A stretch of DNA of 64,000 nt from Actinomycetes bacterium (lineage in GTDB: Bacteria; Actinomycetota; Actinomycetes; DATJPE01), in NCBI GenBank assembly GCA_035506535.1, contig DATJPE010000001.1, positions 44,093 to 108,092 on the forward strand, written 5' to 3'. Under the pieces are notes generated by a model. It did no database searches and was not told the DNA's origin. It saw nothing but the letters and a program-made list of their open reading frames with translations. Each line of letters begins with the position of its first letter. Within the stretch, counting starts at the first letter, position 1. This document shows positions 38,361 to 46,320 of the stretch, one piece after another. The position numbers were made by a program, and so were the translations under genes.

Positions 38361-38383
38361 CCCCCGGGGGGACCCTCCGGGGG
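38361..38383. terminator. Hairpin downstream of the FMN-binding protein gene
   Basis: CCCCCGG (38361-38367) pairs with CCGGGGG (38377-38383) over a 9-base loop, 6 bases after the stop of the minus-strand gene. The rest of the 211-base gap to apbE (38178-38360) holds a small AGACCC/GGGTCT dyad and no gene. Confidence 0.55.
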
Positions 38384-38388
38384 CGGGC

Positions 38389-39015
38389 TCAGCGGGCCTG
38401 CTGGAGCGCCGCGGCGAGGGAGGACATGAACGCGCGGCTGGTGTCGGTGGCCCCCGAGACGACGGCGACCTGCGCGGACTGGGCCCGCAACGCCTCCTGG
38501 ACCAGGATGGGGACGGCCCGGGCGTTGATGTAGGCCGACCGGCCATCACTGGGGGTCACCGGTACCGAGACGGCGGTGACCCGCTTGCCGCGGACGGTGA
38601 CCCGCACCTGGATCGGACCCCAGCCGTTGGAGACGACCGGCCCGGTCACCGTCCGGGTGACCGGGGGCGGGGGAGCCGGGGGCGGGGCCGACCGCGTGGG
38701 GCGCGGCCGGCTGCTGCGGTGGGCCTTCGGAGACGTCGGCGCGGAGCGCGAGACCGACGCGGCGGCGTGCGCGCGTCGGTGCGAGGTCGGCGCGGGCGAG
38801 CGCGGCGACGGCGTGTTCCTCGTGCTCACCGGGGGGGCCGAGGCCGGGCCGGCCGCCAAGCCCGAGGCGTCGCTGGGGGCGGCCGGTGGGTCCGGGGTGG
38901 AGGCGGCGGGAGGTGGCGCCGCGCCGATCGCGGGGCTGCCGGCCCGGGGGGCGACGACGACCACCGCCGCAGCCCCGGCCGCGGCTGCCGCGGCCGCCAG
39001 GAGGACTCGCCTCAC
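38389..39015 (-). CDS. Exported FMN-binding domain protein
   Basis: A 208-residue protein. A basic start and a hydrophobic stretch ([18 protein letters not shown]) act as signal peptide or anchor. A Pro/Ala/Ser-rich linker (about residues 30-125) leads to a C-terminal FMN-binding (PF04205) domain (about 125-208) containing the flavinylation site SGATDTS, whose Thr is the expected FMN attachment residue. It overlaps the ferric-reductase-like gene by GTGA and lies two genes from apbE, so the flavin is presumably attached outside the membrane by that enzyme and reduced by the neighbour. Confidence 0.87.
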   Translation of the reverse strand: MRRVLLAAAAAAAGAAAVVVVAPRAGSPAIGAAPPPAASTPDPPAAPSDASGLAAGPASAPPVSTRNTPSPRSPAPTSHRRAHAAASVSRSAPTSPKAHRSSRPRPTRSAPPPAPPPPVTRTVTGPVVSNGWGPIQVRVTVRGKRVTAVSVPVTPSDGRSAYINARAVPILVQEALRAQSAQVAVVSGATDTSRAFMSSLAAALQQAR

Positions 39016-40394
39016 GCGTCCGCGCCCTCGGGCAGGAAGGCGAAGCTCTCGGCGTGCACCCGCTCCTCGGGGATCCCCAGTCGCCCCGCCTCGCGCCGGA
39101 TGGCGCCCACCAGCGCCTGCGGCCCGCACACGAAGATCGTGCGGTGGCGGATGTCCGGGACGAGGGTGTGCAGGCGGTTGGCGTCGAGCGGCTGCTGGCG
39201 TCGGTCGCCCGCGAGGAGGAGGACCCTCGCGCCGTACGCCCTGGCCAGGCGCTCGAACTCATCGCGCCACAGCGCCTCCTGCAGGTCGCGGACCCGGTAG
39301 AGGACGACCGCGTGGGCGTGCCGACCCGCCTCCTCGAGGATCGCGCGCACCGGTGCGACGCCGACCCCGCCGGCCACGAGCAGCAGCTTCTGGCCGTGCA
39401 GCTCGCCGTGGGGGGCGCTGTGGAAGCGCCCGTACGGTCCTTCGACCGCGACCCGCGCACCCGGGCGGAGGTGCCGCAGCGCCTGCGAGTGCGGACCGAC
39501 CTCGCGGGCGGTGACCCGGATGAAGCGCGAGTTCGGCACCGAGGACAGCGAGTACGGGTGCGCGCGCCACCACAGCCCCGGGACGAGGAAGCGCCAGAGG
39601 AAGTACTGACCGCCGTGCGCCTCGAGGTCGCGCAGGTGGGAGCCGGTGAGGTAGACGCTGACGATGCCGGGCGCCTCCTCGACCACGGAGTGCACCCGCA
39701 GCTCGTGGTACAGCGACGTCGCGACCGGTCGCAGCACCCGGCCCCACACGACCATGAGGGCGACCGTCACGAACAGGGCGAGCCACAGCCGTTTGGTCAG
39801 CGGGTGCGTCACGAAGCTGGCCCCGTTCATGACCTCGTGGCCGTACGCCAGGAGCACCGCGGCGTAGGTCGCGAGGTGGGTCAGCCACCACGTGACGTAG
39901 CGCAGCCGTCGGCGCACGCCAGGGACCGCGAGCACCCCGATGACGGCGAACACGGTGAAGGCCAGCGTGGCCCGCAGCATCGCCGGGTACCCGGTCACGA
40001 TCCGCCAGGCCTCGGTGAGCGGGCTGACCTGGTCTGCCGCCGCATAGCCCCAGACGACGAGGGCGACGTGCGCGAGCAGCAGGTAGAGGGTGGCCGCACC
40101 GAGGCGGCGGTGGGCGTGCAGCAGCCGGTCGTGGCCGAGCCGCCGCTCGATCGAGGGCAGGCGCGCGGCGAGGGCCACGGTGCACAGCGCGAAGTACGCG
40201 GCCAGCAGGCCGGCGCAGCGGCCCAGGAACGTGGCGATCCCGCCCGGGCTCGAGGCGAAGCCCGGCGCCTCGCCGACCCAGGCAAGACCCGTGACGACCC
40301 CTGCTCCGAGTGCCACGATGCCCACGCCGAGGTCCACCCGTCGGGGGCCGGGCAGGACGGTCGTGTACGCCGAGGCCGGAGCCGGGGTCGTCAC
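39012..40394 (-). CDS. Ferric reductase-like transmembrane flavoprotein
   Basis: A 460-residue protein. The N-terminal half has about six helices of the ferric-reductase-like domain, with histidines in HRRLGAATLYLLLAH and YGHEVMNG that could ligate haem. The C-terminal half is a ferredoxin-NADP reductase module: HPYSLSSVP (FAD), LLLVAGGVGVAPVRAILEE and IFVCGPQALV (NAD(P)). It should carry electrons from cytosolic NAD(P)H across the membrane to the FMN-binding protein encoded next. GTG 40394 is used, with AACGCT 6 bases upstream. Confidence 0.9.
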   Translation of the reverse strand: MTTPAPASAYTTVLPGPRRVDLGVGIVALGAGVVTGLAWVGEAPGFASSPGGIATFLGRCAGLLAAYFALCTVALAARLPSIERRLGHDRLLHAHRRLGAATLYLLLAHVALVVWGYAAADQVSPLTEAWRIVTGYPAMLRATLAFTVFAVIGVLAVPGVRRRLRYVTWWLTHLATYAAVLLAYGHEVMNGASFVTHPLTKRLWLALFVTVALMVVWGRVLRPVATSLYHELRVHSVVEEAPGIVSVYLTGSHLRDLEAHGGQYFLWRFLVPGLWWRAHPYSLSSVPNSRFIRVTAREVGPHSQALRHLRPGARVAVEGPYGRFHSAPHGELHGQKLLLVAGGVGVAPVRAILEEAGRHAHAVVLYRVRDLQEALWRDEFERLARAYGARVLLLAGDRRQQPLDANRLHTLVPDIRHRTIFVCGPQALVGAIRREAGRLGIPEERVHAESFAFLPEGADA

Positions 40395-40400
40395 GACCTG

Positions 40401-40406
40401 AGCGTT
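40401..40406 (-). promoter_or_regulatory. Possible -10 element of the ferric reductase-like gene
   Basis: On the minus strand AACGCT (A2 and T6 kept) lies 6 bases before GTG 40394. Weak, but at the same spacing as other genes here. Confidence 0.3.
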
Positions 40407-40444
40407 CCCGAGCCCTCTGAGAGCCCTCTTAGAGCGCGCGTCGG

Positions 40445-40562
40445 TCAGGCGTCCTCGATCTGGCACCGGACGCCCTTCAGGCGTCCTCGATCTGGCACCG
40501 GACGCCCGTCAGGCGTCCTCGATCTGGCACCGGACGCCCGTCAGGCGTCCTCGATCTGGCAC
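40445..40562. repeat. 32-bp tandem repeat (3.7 copies) made from the 3' end of the biotin carboxylase gene
   Basis: Copies start at 40445, 40477, 40509 and 40541; the fourth is the true gene end (22 bases match). Each copy re-encodes CQIEDA plus the stop codon. GGACGCC and GGCGTCC occur in every unit and can pair across copy borders (7-bp stem, 5-base loop), giving a row of hairpins downstream of the gene. Copies 1-3 differ by one base at the unit end. Confidence 0.95.
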
Positions 40563-42295
40563 AGCACGGCCCCCGTGGCCACGGAGGCGCCCACCTCGGC
40601 GGTGAGCCCGCGGACGACGCCCGAGCGGTGGGCGTTGAGCGGCTGCTCCATCTTCATCGCCTCGAGCACGATCACCAGGTCGCCCTCGGCGACGGAGTCG
40701 CCCTCGGCGACGAGGACCTTGACGACGGTGCCCTGCATCGGAGCCTCGAGCGCGTCGGTTGAGGCGATGGCCTTGGCCTTGCGGGCCCCGGTGCGCCGCG
40801 GCGGGCCCTGGGTGGGGGCGGGCGCCGAGGTGCCGAGCCCGGCGGGCAGCACCACCTCCAGCCGCTTCCCGCCGACCTCCACCACCACCGCCTCCCGCCG
40901 CTCCTCCTCCGGCCGCGCGGAGGGAGCGGTGAAGCGCGGGATCGTGTTGTCGAACTCGGTCTCGATCCAGCGCGTGTGGATGCGGAACGGCTCGTAGGGG
41001 TCGGCCGGGGCGAAGGCTGGGTCGTCGACGACGACGCGGTGGAAGCTCAGCGCCGTCGCCATGCCGTCGACCTCGAACTCGCGAAGCGCGCGCCGGGAGC
41101 GCTCGAGGGCCTGCTGGCGGGTAGCACCCGTGACGATGAGCTTCGCGAGCAGGGAGTCGAAGTTCTGGCTGATGGTCGTGCCCGCCTCGACGCCGGAGTC
41201 CAGCCGCACGCCCGGTCCGGACGGCGCGCGCCAGGTCGTGATCGTTCCGGGCGCGGGCAGGAACCCGCGGCCGGGGTCCTCGCCGTTGATGCGGAACTCG
41301 ATCGCGTGGCCACGGGGCTGCGGGTCGTCGTACCCGAGCGTCTCGCCCTCGGCCAGCCGGAACATCTCGCGCACCAGGTCGATGCCCGTGACCTCCTCGG
41401 TGACCGGGTGCTCGACCTGCAGGCGGGTGTTCACCTCGAGGAAGGACACCGTGCCGTCCTGGCCGACGAGGAACTCGCACGTCCCGGCGCCGACGTAGCC
41501 CGCCTCCTTGAGGATCGCCTTCGAGGCGCGGACGATCTCCGCGTGCTGAGCCTCGGTGAGGAAGGGCGCGGGCGCCTCCTCGACCAGCTTCTGGTGGCGG
41601 CGCTGCAGCGAGCAGTCCCGGGTGGAGACCACGACCACCCCGCCGTGCCGGTCGGCCAGGCATTGGGTCTCCACGTGCCGCGGGTTGTCCAGGTAGCGCT
41701 CGACGAAGCACTCGCCGCGGCCGAAAGCCAGTACGGCCTCACGGACGGCGGAGTCGTAGAGGTCGGGGATCTCCTCGAGGCTGCGGGCCACCTTGAGACC
41801 GCGCCCGCCGCCGCCGAAGGCGGCCTTGATAGCCACGGGCAGCCCGTGCGTCCGCGCGAAGTCCACCACCTCCTGCGCGCCGGCGACCGGGTCCGGCGTG
41901 CCCGGCACGAGGGGGGCCTGCGCCCGTTGGGCGATGTGGCGTGCCTTCACCTTGTCGCCGAGCGCCTCGATGGCCGCCGGCGGCGGGCCGATCCAGGTCA
42001 GTCCGGCGTCGATGACCGCCTGGGCGAAGTGGGCGTTCTCGGACAAGAACCCGTAGCCGGGGTGGACCGCGTCCGCGCCGGCGCGCGCCGCCACGTCGAG
42101 CAGCTTGTCGACGACGAGGTAGGTCTCGGCGGCGGTGCTGCCGCCGAGGGCGTAGGCCTCGTCGGCCGCCCGTACGTGCAGGGCGTCGCGGTCGGGGTCG
42201 GCGTACACGGCGACGCTGCCGATGCCCGCGTCGGCGCACGCGCGGGCGACCCGGACGGCGATCTCGCCGCGGTTGGCGATGAGGACCTTGCGCAC
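40541..42295 (-). CDS. Acyl-CoA carboxylase alpha subunit (biotin carboxylase + BCCP)
   Basis: A 584-residue fusion typical of actinobacterial AccA. The biotin carboxylase domain (about 1-450) opens with [18 protein letters not shown] and has the ATP loop FGGGGRGLK plus catalytic [17 protein letters not shown] linker leads to the BCCP domain with biotinylation motif EAMKM (Lys548). It supplies carboxybiotin to carboxyltransferase partners such as PccB at 47.9-49.5 kb and possibly the protein at 54.5 kb. GTG 42295 has TAGGCT 7 bases upstream. A 32-bp tandem repeat follows the stop. It corresponds to accA3 of M. tuberculosis / accA2 of Streptomyces by context. Confidence 0.95.
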   Translation of the reverse strand: MRKVLIANRGEIAVRVARACADAGIGSVAVYADPDRDALHVRAADEAYALGGSTAAETYLVVDKLLDVAARAGADAVHPGYGFLSENAHFAQAVIDAGLTWIGPPPAAIEALGDKVKARHIAQRAQAPLVPGTPDPVAGAQEVVDFARTHGLPVAIKAAFGGGGRGLKVARSLEEIPDLYDSAVREAVLAFGRGECFVERYLDNPRHVETQCLADRHGGVVVVSTRDCSLQRRHQKLVEEAPAPFLTEAQHAEIVRASKAILKEAGYVGAGTCEFLVGQDGTVSFLEVNTRLQVEHPVTEEVTGIDLVREMFRLAEGETLGYDDPQPRGHAIEFRINGEDPGRGFLPAPGTITTWRAPSGPGVRLDSGVEAGTTISQNFDSLLAKLIVTGATRQQALERSRRALREFEVDGMATALSFHRVVVDDPAFAPADPYEPFRIHTRWIETEFDNTIPRFTAPSARPEEERREAVVVEVGGKRLEVVLPAGLGTSAPAPTQGPPRRTGARKAKAIASTDALEAPMQGTVVKVLVAEGDSVAEGDLVIVLEAMKMEQPLNAHRSGVVRGLTAEVGASVATGAVLCQIEDA

Positions 42296-42302
42296 GTGGC
42301 GG

Positions 42303-42308
42303 AGCCTA
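42303..42308 (-). promoter_or_regulatory. -10 element of the biotin carboxylase gene, leaderless type
   Basis: On the minus strand TAGGCT lies 7 bases before GTG 42295. Confidence 0.5.
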
Positions 42309-42362
42309 GTGTCCTCGGCTTGACGTTCGCTGCCGGACCGGTGGCCCGGGCACACCCACCCT

Positions 42363-43448
42363 CTAGGGGAGCGCCGCGGCGCGGACGCAGAGCACGTCGG
42401 GCATCCGCTGCCCGGCGAGGGTCCAGCCCTCCCCCTCGTCGGCGCTGACCCAGACCTCTCCGCCGCGGGTGCCCACGTAGATCCCCAGCGGGTCGGCCCC
42501 GTCGGTGGTGAGCGCATCCCGGAGCGAGATCGTCCAGCAGTGGTCGGGCAGGCCCGCCGACGCCGCGGCCCAGGAGGAGGCGCCGTCCCCGGTGCGCCAC
42601 ACCTGCAGCTGCCCGTCCGGGGGCAGCCGGTGCGCGTCGGCGACGAGCGGGACGAGGTAGGCCGTCCCCGCGCGCCGTGGGTGCGTCGCCACCCCGAAGC
42701 CGAAGTCCGCGGGCAGGCCCGCTGTCGCGAGCGACCAGGTGCGGCCGTCGTCGGTGGAGGTGAACACTCCGCCGTGGTTCTGCGCGACGAGGTGGTCGGG
42801 GTCGTCGGCGAAGCGGGCGACCTTGTGCACGCACTGGCCGAACTCGGGATAGCGGTCGGGCATGAACCGCGCCTCGATGCCGGTGTTGGACGCCGACCAG
42901 CTGCTGCCGCCGTCCTCGCTGCGGTAGACCCCGCCGGCGGAGATCGCCACGAGCAGCCGGTCCGGGTCCCGGGGATGCGGCAGGACCGTGTGCAGGCACA
43001 TGCCCCCGGCCCCGGGGTTCCACTGGGGCCGGTGCGGGTGGTCCCAGAGCCCACGGACCAGCTCGAAGCTCTCGCCGCCGTCGACGGAGCGGAACAGCGC
43101 CGCCGGCTCCACGCCGGCCCAGACCTCCTCCGGGCGCTCGGCGGGTCCCGGCTGCAGCTGCCACACCTGCTCGACGGACGCACCCAGGTCGGCGGGGAAG
43201 CGCACGGCGCCACGTTCCAGCTCGGTCCAGGTCTCGCCCAGGTCGTCCGAGCGCACCACCACCGGTCCCCAGTGCTGGCTGTGGGCCCCGGCCAGCAGCC
43301 GAACGGGGTCACGCCGGGTGTCGATGCCGACCCCCGCGACTGCCTGCATCCCCAGGTGCGGATCCGACCAGGACCAGTCGACCCGGTCGGTCGAGGTGGC
43401 CAGGAACAGGCCCTTCTTCGTGCCGACCGCCATCAGGTACCTCGTCAT
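42363..43448 (-). CDS. BNR/sialidase-like beta-propeller protein
   Basis: A 361-residue protein built of Asp-box (BNR) repeats: [36 protein letters not shown] and VSADEGEGW, spaced across the whole chain, consistent with a six- to seven-bladed propeller. It starts [19 protein letters not shown], with no signal peptide. The sialidase catalytic residues (RIP, Tyr/Glu pair) are not recognisable, so glycosidase activity is unlikely. Such proteins are often annotated as exo-alpha-sialidase or WD40/YVTN-like without function. It sits between the biotin carboxylase and maf genes. Confidence 0.8.
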   Translation of the reverse strand: MTRYLMAVGTKKGLFLATSTDRVDWSWSDPHLGMQAVAGVGIDTRRDPVRLLAGAHSQHWGPVVVRSDDLGETWTELERGAVRFPADLGASVEQVWQLQPGPAERPEEVWAGVEPAALFRSVDGGESFELVRGLWDHPHRPQWNPGAGGMCLHTVLPHPRDPDRLLVAISAGGVYRSEDGGSSWSASNTGIEARFMPDRYPEFGQCVHKVARFADDPDHLVAQNHGGVFTSTDDGRTWSLATAGLPADFGFGVATHPRRAGTAYLVPLVADAHRLPPDGQLQVWRTGDGASSWAAASAGLPDHCWTISLRDALTTDGADPLGIYVGTRGGEVWVSADEGEGWTLAGQRMPDVLCVRAAALP

Positions 43449-43505
43449 GGCAGGCGATCCTCGTCCTCGCCACCGACAGGCCTCAACGCCTCCCGCGGCT
43501 GCGTT

Positions 43506-43548
43506 CGCAGGTGCGGTCGTCCCATGGTCGAAGGTCCGCGCACCTGCG
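43506..43548. terminator. Stem-loop downstream of maf (element C)
   Basis: CGCAGGTG (43506-43513) pairs with CACCTGCG (43541-43548) over a 27-base loop, 2 bases beyond the maf stop. Read from maf, the loop carries GGACCTTC close to the first arm, the motif shared with elements B and D. Confidence 0.65.
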
Positions 43549-43550
43549 GG

Positions 43551-44138
43551 TCAGGAGGTCCGCCACACGTCAGTGACGGCGACGCCGGCCTGGGCCAGCA
43601 TGCGGCGCAGGAGGGGCAGGGACAGGCCCACGACGTTCGACGGGTCCCCGTCGACCCCGTCGACGAACCAGCCGCCGAGCCCGTCCAGGGTGAAGGCGCC
43701 GGCCACCCGCAGCGGCTCGCCGCTGGCGACGTACGCGTCGATCTCGTCGTCACCGACGTCGGCGAAGCGCACGACGGTCGACGCCGCGGCCGCGGCCTCC
43801 TGCCCTCGGTGGATCACGCAGTGGCCGGTCCGGAGCACCCCGTCACGGCCCCGCATCATCCGCCAGCGCAGCCGTGCCTCGGCGGCATCGGCGGGCTTGC
43901 CGTACGCCGTCCCGTCGAGGTCGAGCACCGAGTCGCAGCCGACCACGACGGCGTCCGGGTCGGCCAGCCGGTCGGCGACCGCGCGCGCCTTGCGGCGGGC
44001 CAGCTCCAGGGCGACCGCCTCGGGCGGGCCGTCCACGCCGTCCTCGTCGACCCCGCTCACGACGACCTCGGGCGACACCCCGGCCGCACGGAGCACCCCG
44101 AGCCGGCCGGGGGAGGCGGAGGCGAGCACGAACCTCAC
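43551..44138 (-). CDS. maf: Maf-like nucleotide pyrophosphatase
   Basis: A 195-residue Maf/YhdE-family house-cleaning pyrophosphatase, hydrolysing non-canonical nucleoside triphosphates such as dTTP/UTP or modified forms. [19 protein letters not shown] at the N-terminus (SxSPxR), DEDGVDG, the catalytic region CDSVL.LDG..YGKP and RTGHCVI are visible. GTG 44138 overlaps the SIS gene stop. In M. tuberculosis maf directly neighbours accE5; here three sugar-related genes lie between. It is followed by stem-loop C. Confidence 0.92.
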   Translation of the reverse strand: MRFVLASASPGRLGVLRAAGVSPEVVVSGVDEDGVDGPPEAVALELARRKARAVADRLADPDAVVVGCDSVLDLDGTAYGKPADAAEARLRWRMMRGRDGVLRTGHCVIHRGQEAAAAASTVVRFADVGDDEIDAYVASGEPLRVAGAFTLDGLGGWFVDGVDGDPSNVVGLSLPLLRRMLAQAGVAVTDVWRTS

Positions 44139-45091
44139 GGCGACGCCCACCATCGGTGCGCCACCAGCTCGGCGACGACCACGTCGGCGAGCAGCCGTAC
44201 GTCGTCGACGTCGTCGTGGGCGTAGCGCAGGCCGTACGCCGACCCGGCCGGGTCCGCACCAACCGTGACGACGGTGGAGCCGCGCTGCGCCGTCCAGCCC
44301 AGCAGCTCGCCGTCCTGCGCCGATCCGGCGAGCAGCAGCAGCCGGTAGTCCAGGGTCTTGGTCAGGTAGACGTCGACGTGGTTCCAGTCGCCGGTCTCGC
44401 AGGCGGTCGAGGGGCGGCGGGGCCCTTCGCGGACCATGAGCGCCGACTGCTGCGCTGTGCCGAACCGGCGGGCCGGCGCCGCGATGTACACCCCGGCCGG
44501 CCCGTCGAGGTGATCCGCGACGGCTGGCAACCACCGATCGCGGCGCGACATCAGATCGGCGGTGGCATCGACCGCCGCCTCGAGGACCGGTGTGAGGTCG
44601 CCGAGCCGACCGGTCGCAGTCTTCTCGAGCGCCAGAAGCACGGCCTGGGTGTGGGTGAAGCTCCGGCAGGCGACACCTCCCTCCTCGGGGCCGCACAGCA
44701 GCGGCACGGTCTCGATGGCGAGTCCGTCGAGCGGGCTGCCGCCGACCTCGGTGACCGCCAGGACGCGGGTCCGCCCGCGGTATCGCTCGGTGGCGTCGAG
44801 GGTCTCCGGCGAGGTCCCCGAGGCCGACACCGCGACGACGAGCTGCCCGGAGCGCGGTGGTGGCAGCAGGTCGCTGGAGGCCAGCTCGGCGGTGGCCCGC
44901 AGCCCGTGCGCGCGCATCCGCGCCGCCGCGACACCCGCGGCGTACGCGGAGGAGCCCATGCCCAGCAGCACGATCTCGTCGATCCCGTCCAGCAGCCGCG
45001 TGAAGGGCCGGGCCTGGACGAGCACGTCCGCGAGGTACGCGAGCGTCTCGGGGCGGCGTTCGACGTCGGCGAGGAATCCGGCCGGGTCCAT
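44135..45091 (-). CDS. SIS-domain sugar-phosphate isomerase-like protein
   Basis: A 318-residue double-SIS protein resembling the isomerase half of glucosamine-6-phosphate synthase. [17 protein letters not shown] opens the first SIS domain and [17 protein letters not shown] is its phosphosugar loop; the second half contains [27 protein letters not shown]. No glutaminase domain is present. It likely binds or isomerises an amino-sugar or ketose phosphate. ATG 45091 follows the kinase stop by 20 bases, and the end overlaps maf (GTGA). The adjacency of kinase and SIS genes suggests that one makes the other's substrate. Confidence 0.87.
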   Translation of the reverse strand: MDPAGFLADVERRPETLAYLADVLVQARPFTRLLDGIDEIVLLGMGSSAYAAGVAAARMRAHGLRATAELASSDLLPPPRSGQLVVAVSASGTSPETLDATERYRGRTRVLAVTEVGGSPLDGLAIETVPLLCGPEEGGVACRSFTHTQAVLLALEKTATGRLGDLTPVLEAAVDATADLMSRRDRWLPAVADHLDGPAGVYIAAPARRFGTAQQSALMVREGPRRPSTACETGDWNHVDVYLTKTLDYRLLLLAGSAQDGELLGWTAQRGSTVVTVGADPAGSAYGLRYAHDDVDDVRLLADVVVAELVAHRWWASP

Positions 45092-45111
45092 GGGCGCAGT
45101 CTGTCCGCGCG

Positions 45112-46305
45112 TCAGCCGAGCAGCGCCGGCAGCGCGGCGTCCGGGACGTAGAGCCAGCGGGGCAGGTGACGCGCGGCGTAGACGTACTCGCGGCACTCCT
45201 GCTCGACCGCGAAGGGGGCCAGCAGCCGCTCGTCGAAGCGGTCCGCGTCCGCACCCAGGGTCTCGAGATAGCTCGCCAGGAACGTCTCGTGGGCCGTCGC
45301 GATCCACGCCTCGACGCGGCTGGCGTCGGCGTCGGGCGCGTGTCGCAGCGCGACCCGCCCGACGTGGTCCAGCGATGCCAGCATCCCCGCGACGTCACGC
45401 GCCGTCGGCTGCGGGGCGAGCCGCTCGGCTGGCGGCAGTACCGGGTTGCCGTCGAAGTCGTTGACGGCGTACCCGCCCTCCCAGCGCAGCACCTGGCCGA
45501 CGTGCAGGTCGCCGTGCACCGGCTGGACCGGCGTGCTGTCCACCTCGGACAGCACGGCGAGGCTCGCCCGGGCCTTCGGCGCGAGGGCGCGGAGGCGCTC
45601 GCCCTCTGGGCCACCCGTCAGGGCGAGCGCCTCCTCCAGGGTGTCGAGGGCTCGCTGGTGCCAGGTCCGCACGCGCGCCGCGTCCGCCGTGCCCCCGGGG
45701 TGCCGCTCGAGGGAGGAGGGTGTCGCGAGCGCGTTGTGCATCCGCGCGACCAGCCCGCCCAGGTGACGGGCCGCCGCGAGGACGTCGACGGCGTCGCCGC
45801 GGGCGTAGCTGCGGACGTCCTCGACGTAGAAGTCCCAGCCGTCACGTGCGCCCGGCAGGTGGCTGGTGACGGCGGCGAGCAGCACGGGCGTCCCGAAGTC
45901 CGCGTCCAGGTAGACCTCGCCCAGCGGCGCCGGCTGCTCGGTGAAGCCGACCTCGGCGAGATGCACGGTACGTCGTGGCGCGGGCGAGGCGGACGCGGTC
46001 GGGTGGACCGTCCACTTCACGACGACGGCATCCCCGCTCCCGACGCCGCCCACGATCACCGAGTACTGGGTCTGGTCCACGGTTATCGGCGTCTCCGTCG
46101 GTGCGGCGGGCGCCGGCCCGCCCCGCCAGACGCCCCGCAGCCGCCCGACCCTGACGCCGTGACCGACCGTCGTCCCGGTGACGAGGCCGGAGGTCCCGGC
46201 GGCGAGGCCGGAGACCAGCGCGGCCGAGTCGCCGTCGACGACCTCCACCCACCAGCCGTCCGGACCCTCGTGGACCGCCGGCTCGATCACCCCGTGCTCG
46301 ATCAC
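45112..46305 (-). CDS. Maltokinase-like / glucosamine kinase-like sugar kinase
   Basis: A 397-residue protein of the Mak/aminoglycoside-phosphotransferase-like fold. An N-terminal cap domain (about 1-90) precedes a kinase core with catalytic [11 protein letters not shown] (His264-Asp266) and the metal site [10 protein letters not shown] (Asp283, Asp285), where maltokinases usually read DFEGEP. A glucosamine kinase subfamily with this fold is known in actinobacteria, and the neighbouring SIS gene favours an amino sugar; maltose is the alternative. GTG 46305 overlaps the glycosyltransferase stop (GTGA) inside a 15-bp triple repeat; GTG 46290 is the other possible start. Confidence 0.8.
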   Translation of the reverse strand: MIEHGVIEPAVHEGPDGWWVEVVDGDSAALVSGLAAGTSGLVTGTTVGHGVRVGRLRGVWRGGPAPAAPTETPITVDQTQYSVIVGGVGSGDAVVVKWTVHPTASASPAPRRTVHLAEVGFTEQPAPLGEVYLDADFGTPVLLAAVTSHLPGARDGWDFYVEDVRSYARGDAVDVLAAARHLGGLVARMHNALATPSSLERHPGGTADAARVRTWHQRALDTLEEALALTGGPEGERLRALAPKARASLAVLSEVDSTPVQPVHGDLHVGQVLRWEGGYAVNDFDGNPVLPPAERLAPQPTARDVAGMLASLDHVGRVALRHAPDADASRVEAWIATAHETFLASYLETLGADADRFDERLLAPFAVEQECREYVYAARHLPRWLYVPDAALPALLG

Positions 46306-46320
46306 CCGATGCTCGATCGC
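46276..46320. repeat. Three 15-bp imperfect tandem repeats at the glycosyltransferase-kinase junction
   Basis: On the minus strand GCGATCGAGCATCGG, GTGATCGAGCACGGG and GTGATCGAGCCGGCG follow one another. They contain the end of one gene and both candidate GTG starts of the next, encoding VIEHGVIEP. Confidence 0.8.

Noticed and set aside
40445..40562. 32-bp repeats as a CRISPR array
   Set aside because: The copies are directly abutting with no spacers, derive from a gene end, and no cas genes are present.
42296..43312. N-terminal extension of the biotin carboxylase frame
   Set aside because: The extension is an out-of-frame reading of the beta-propeller gene; the true start is GTG 42295 at the homology boundary with a -10 element 7 bases upstream.
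42363..43448. Exo-alpha-sialidase activity for the Asp-box protein
   Set aside because: Asp-boxes are structural; the catalytic Arg triad, Tyr and Glu of sialidases were not identifiable.
44139..45614. Apparent long fusion of Maf with an upstream frame
   Set aside because: The upstream part is Arg/Pro-rich shadow of the SIS gene; GTG 44138 overlaps the SIS stop as a normal coupled start.
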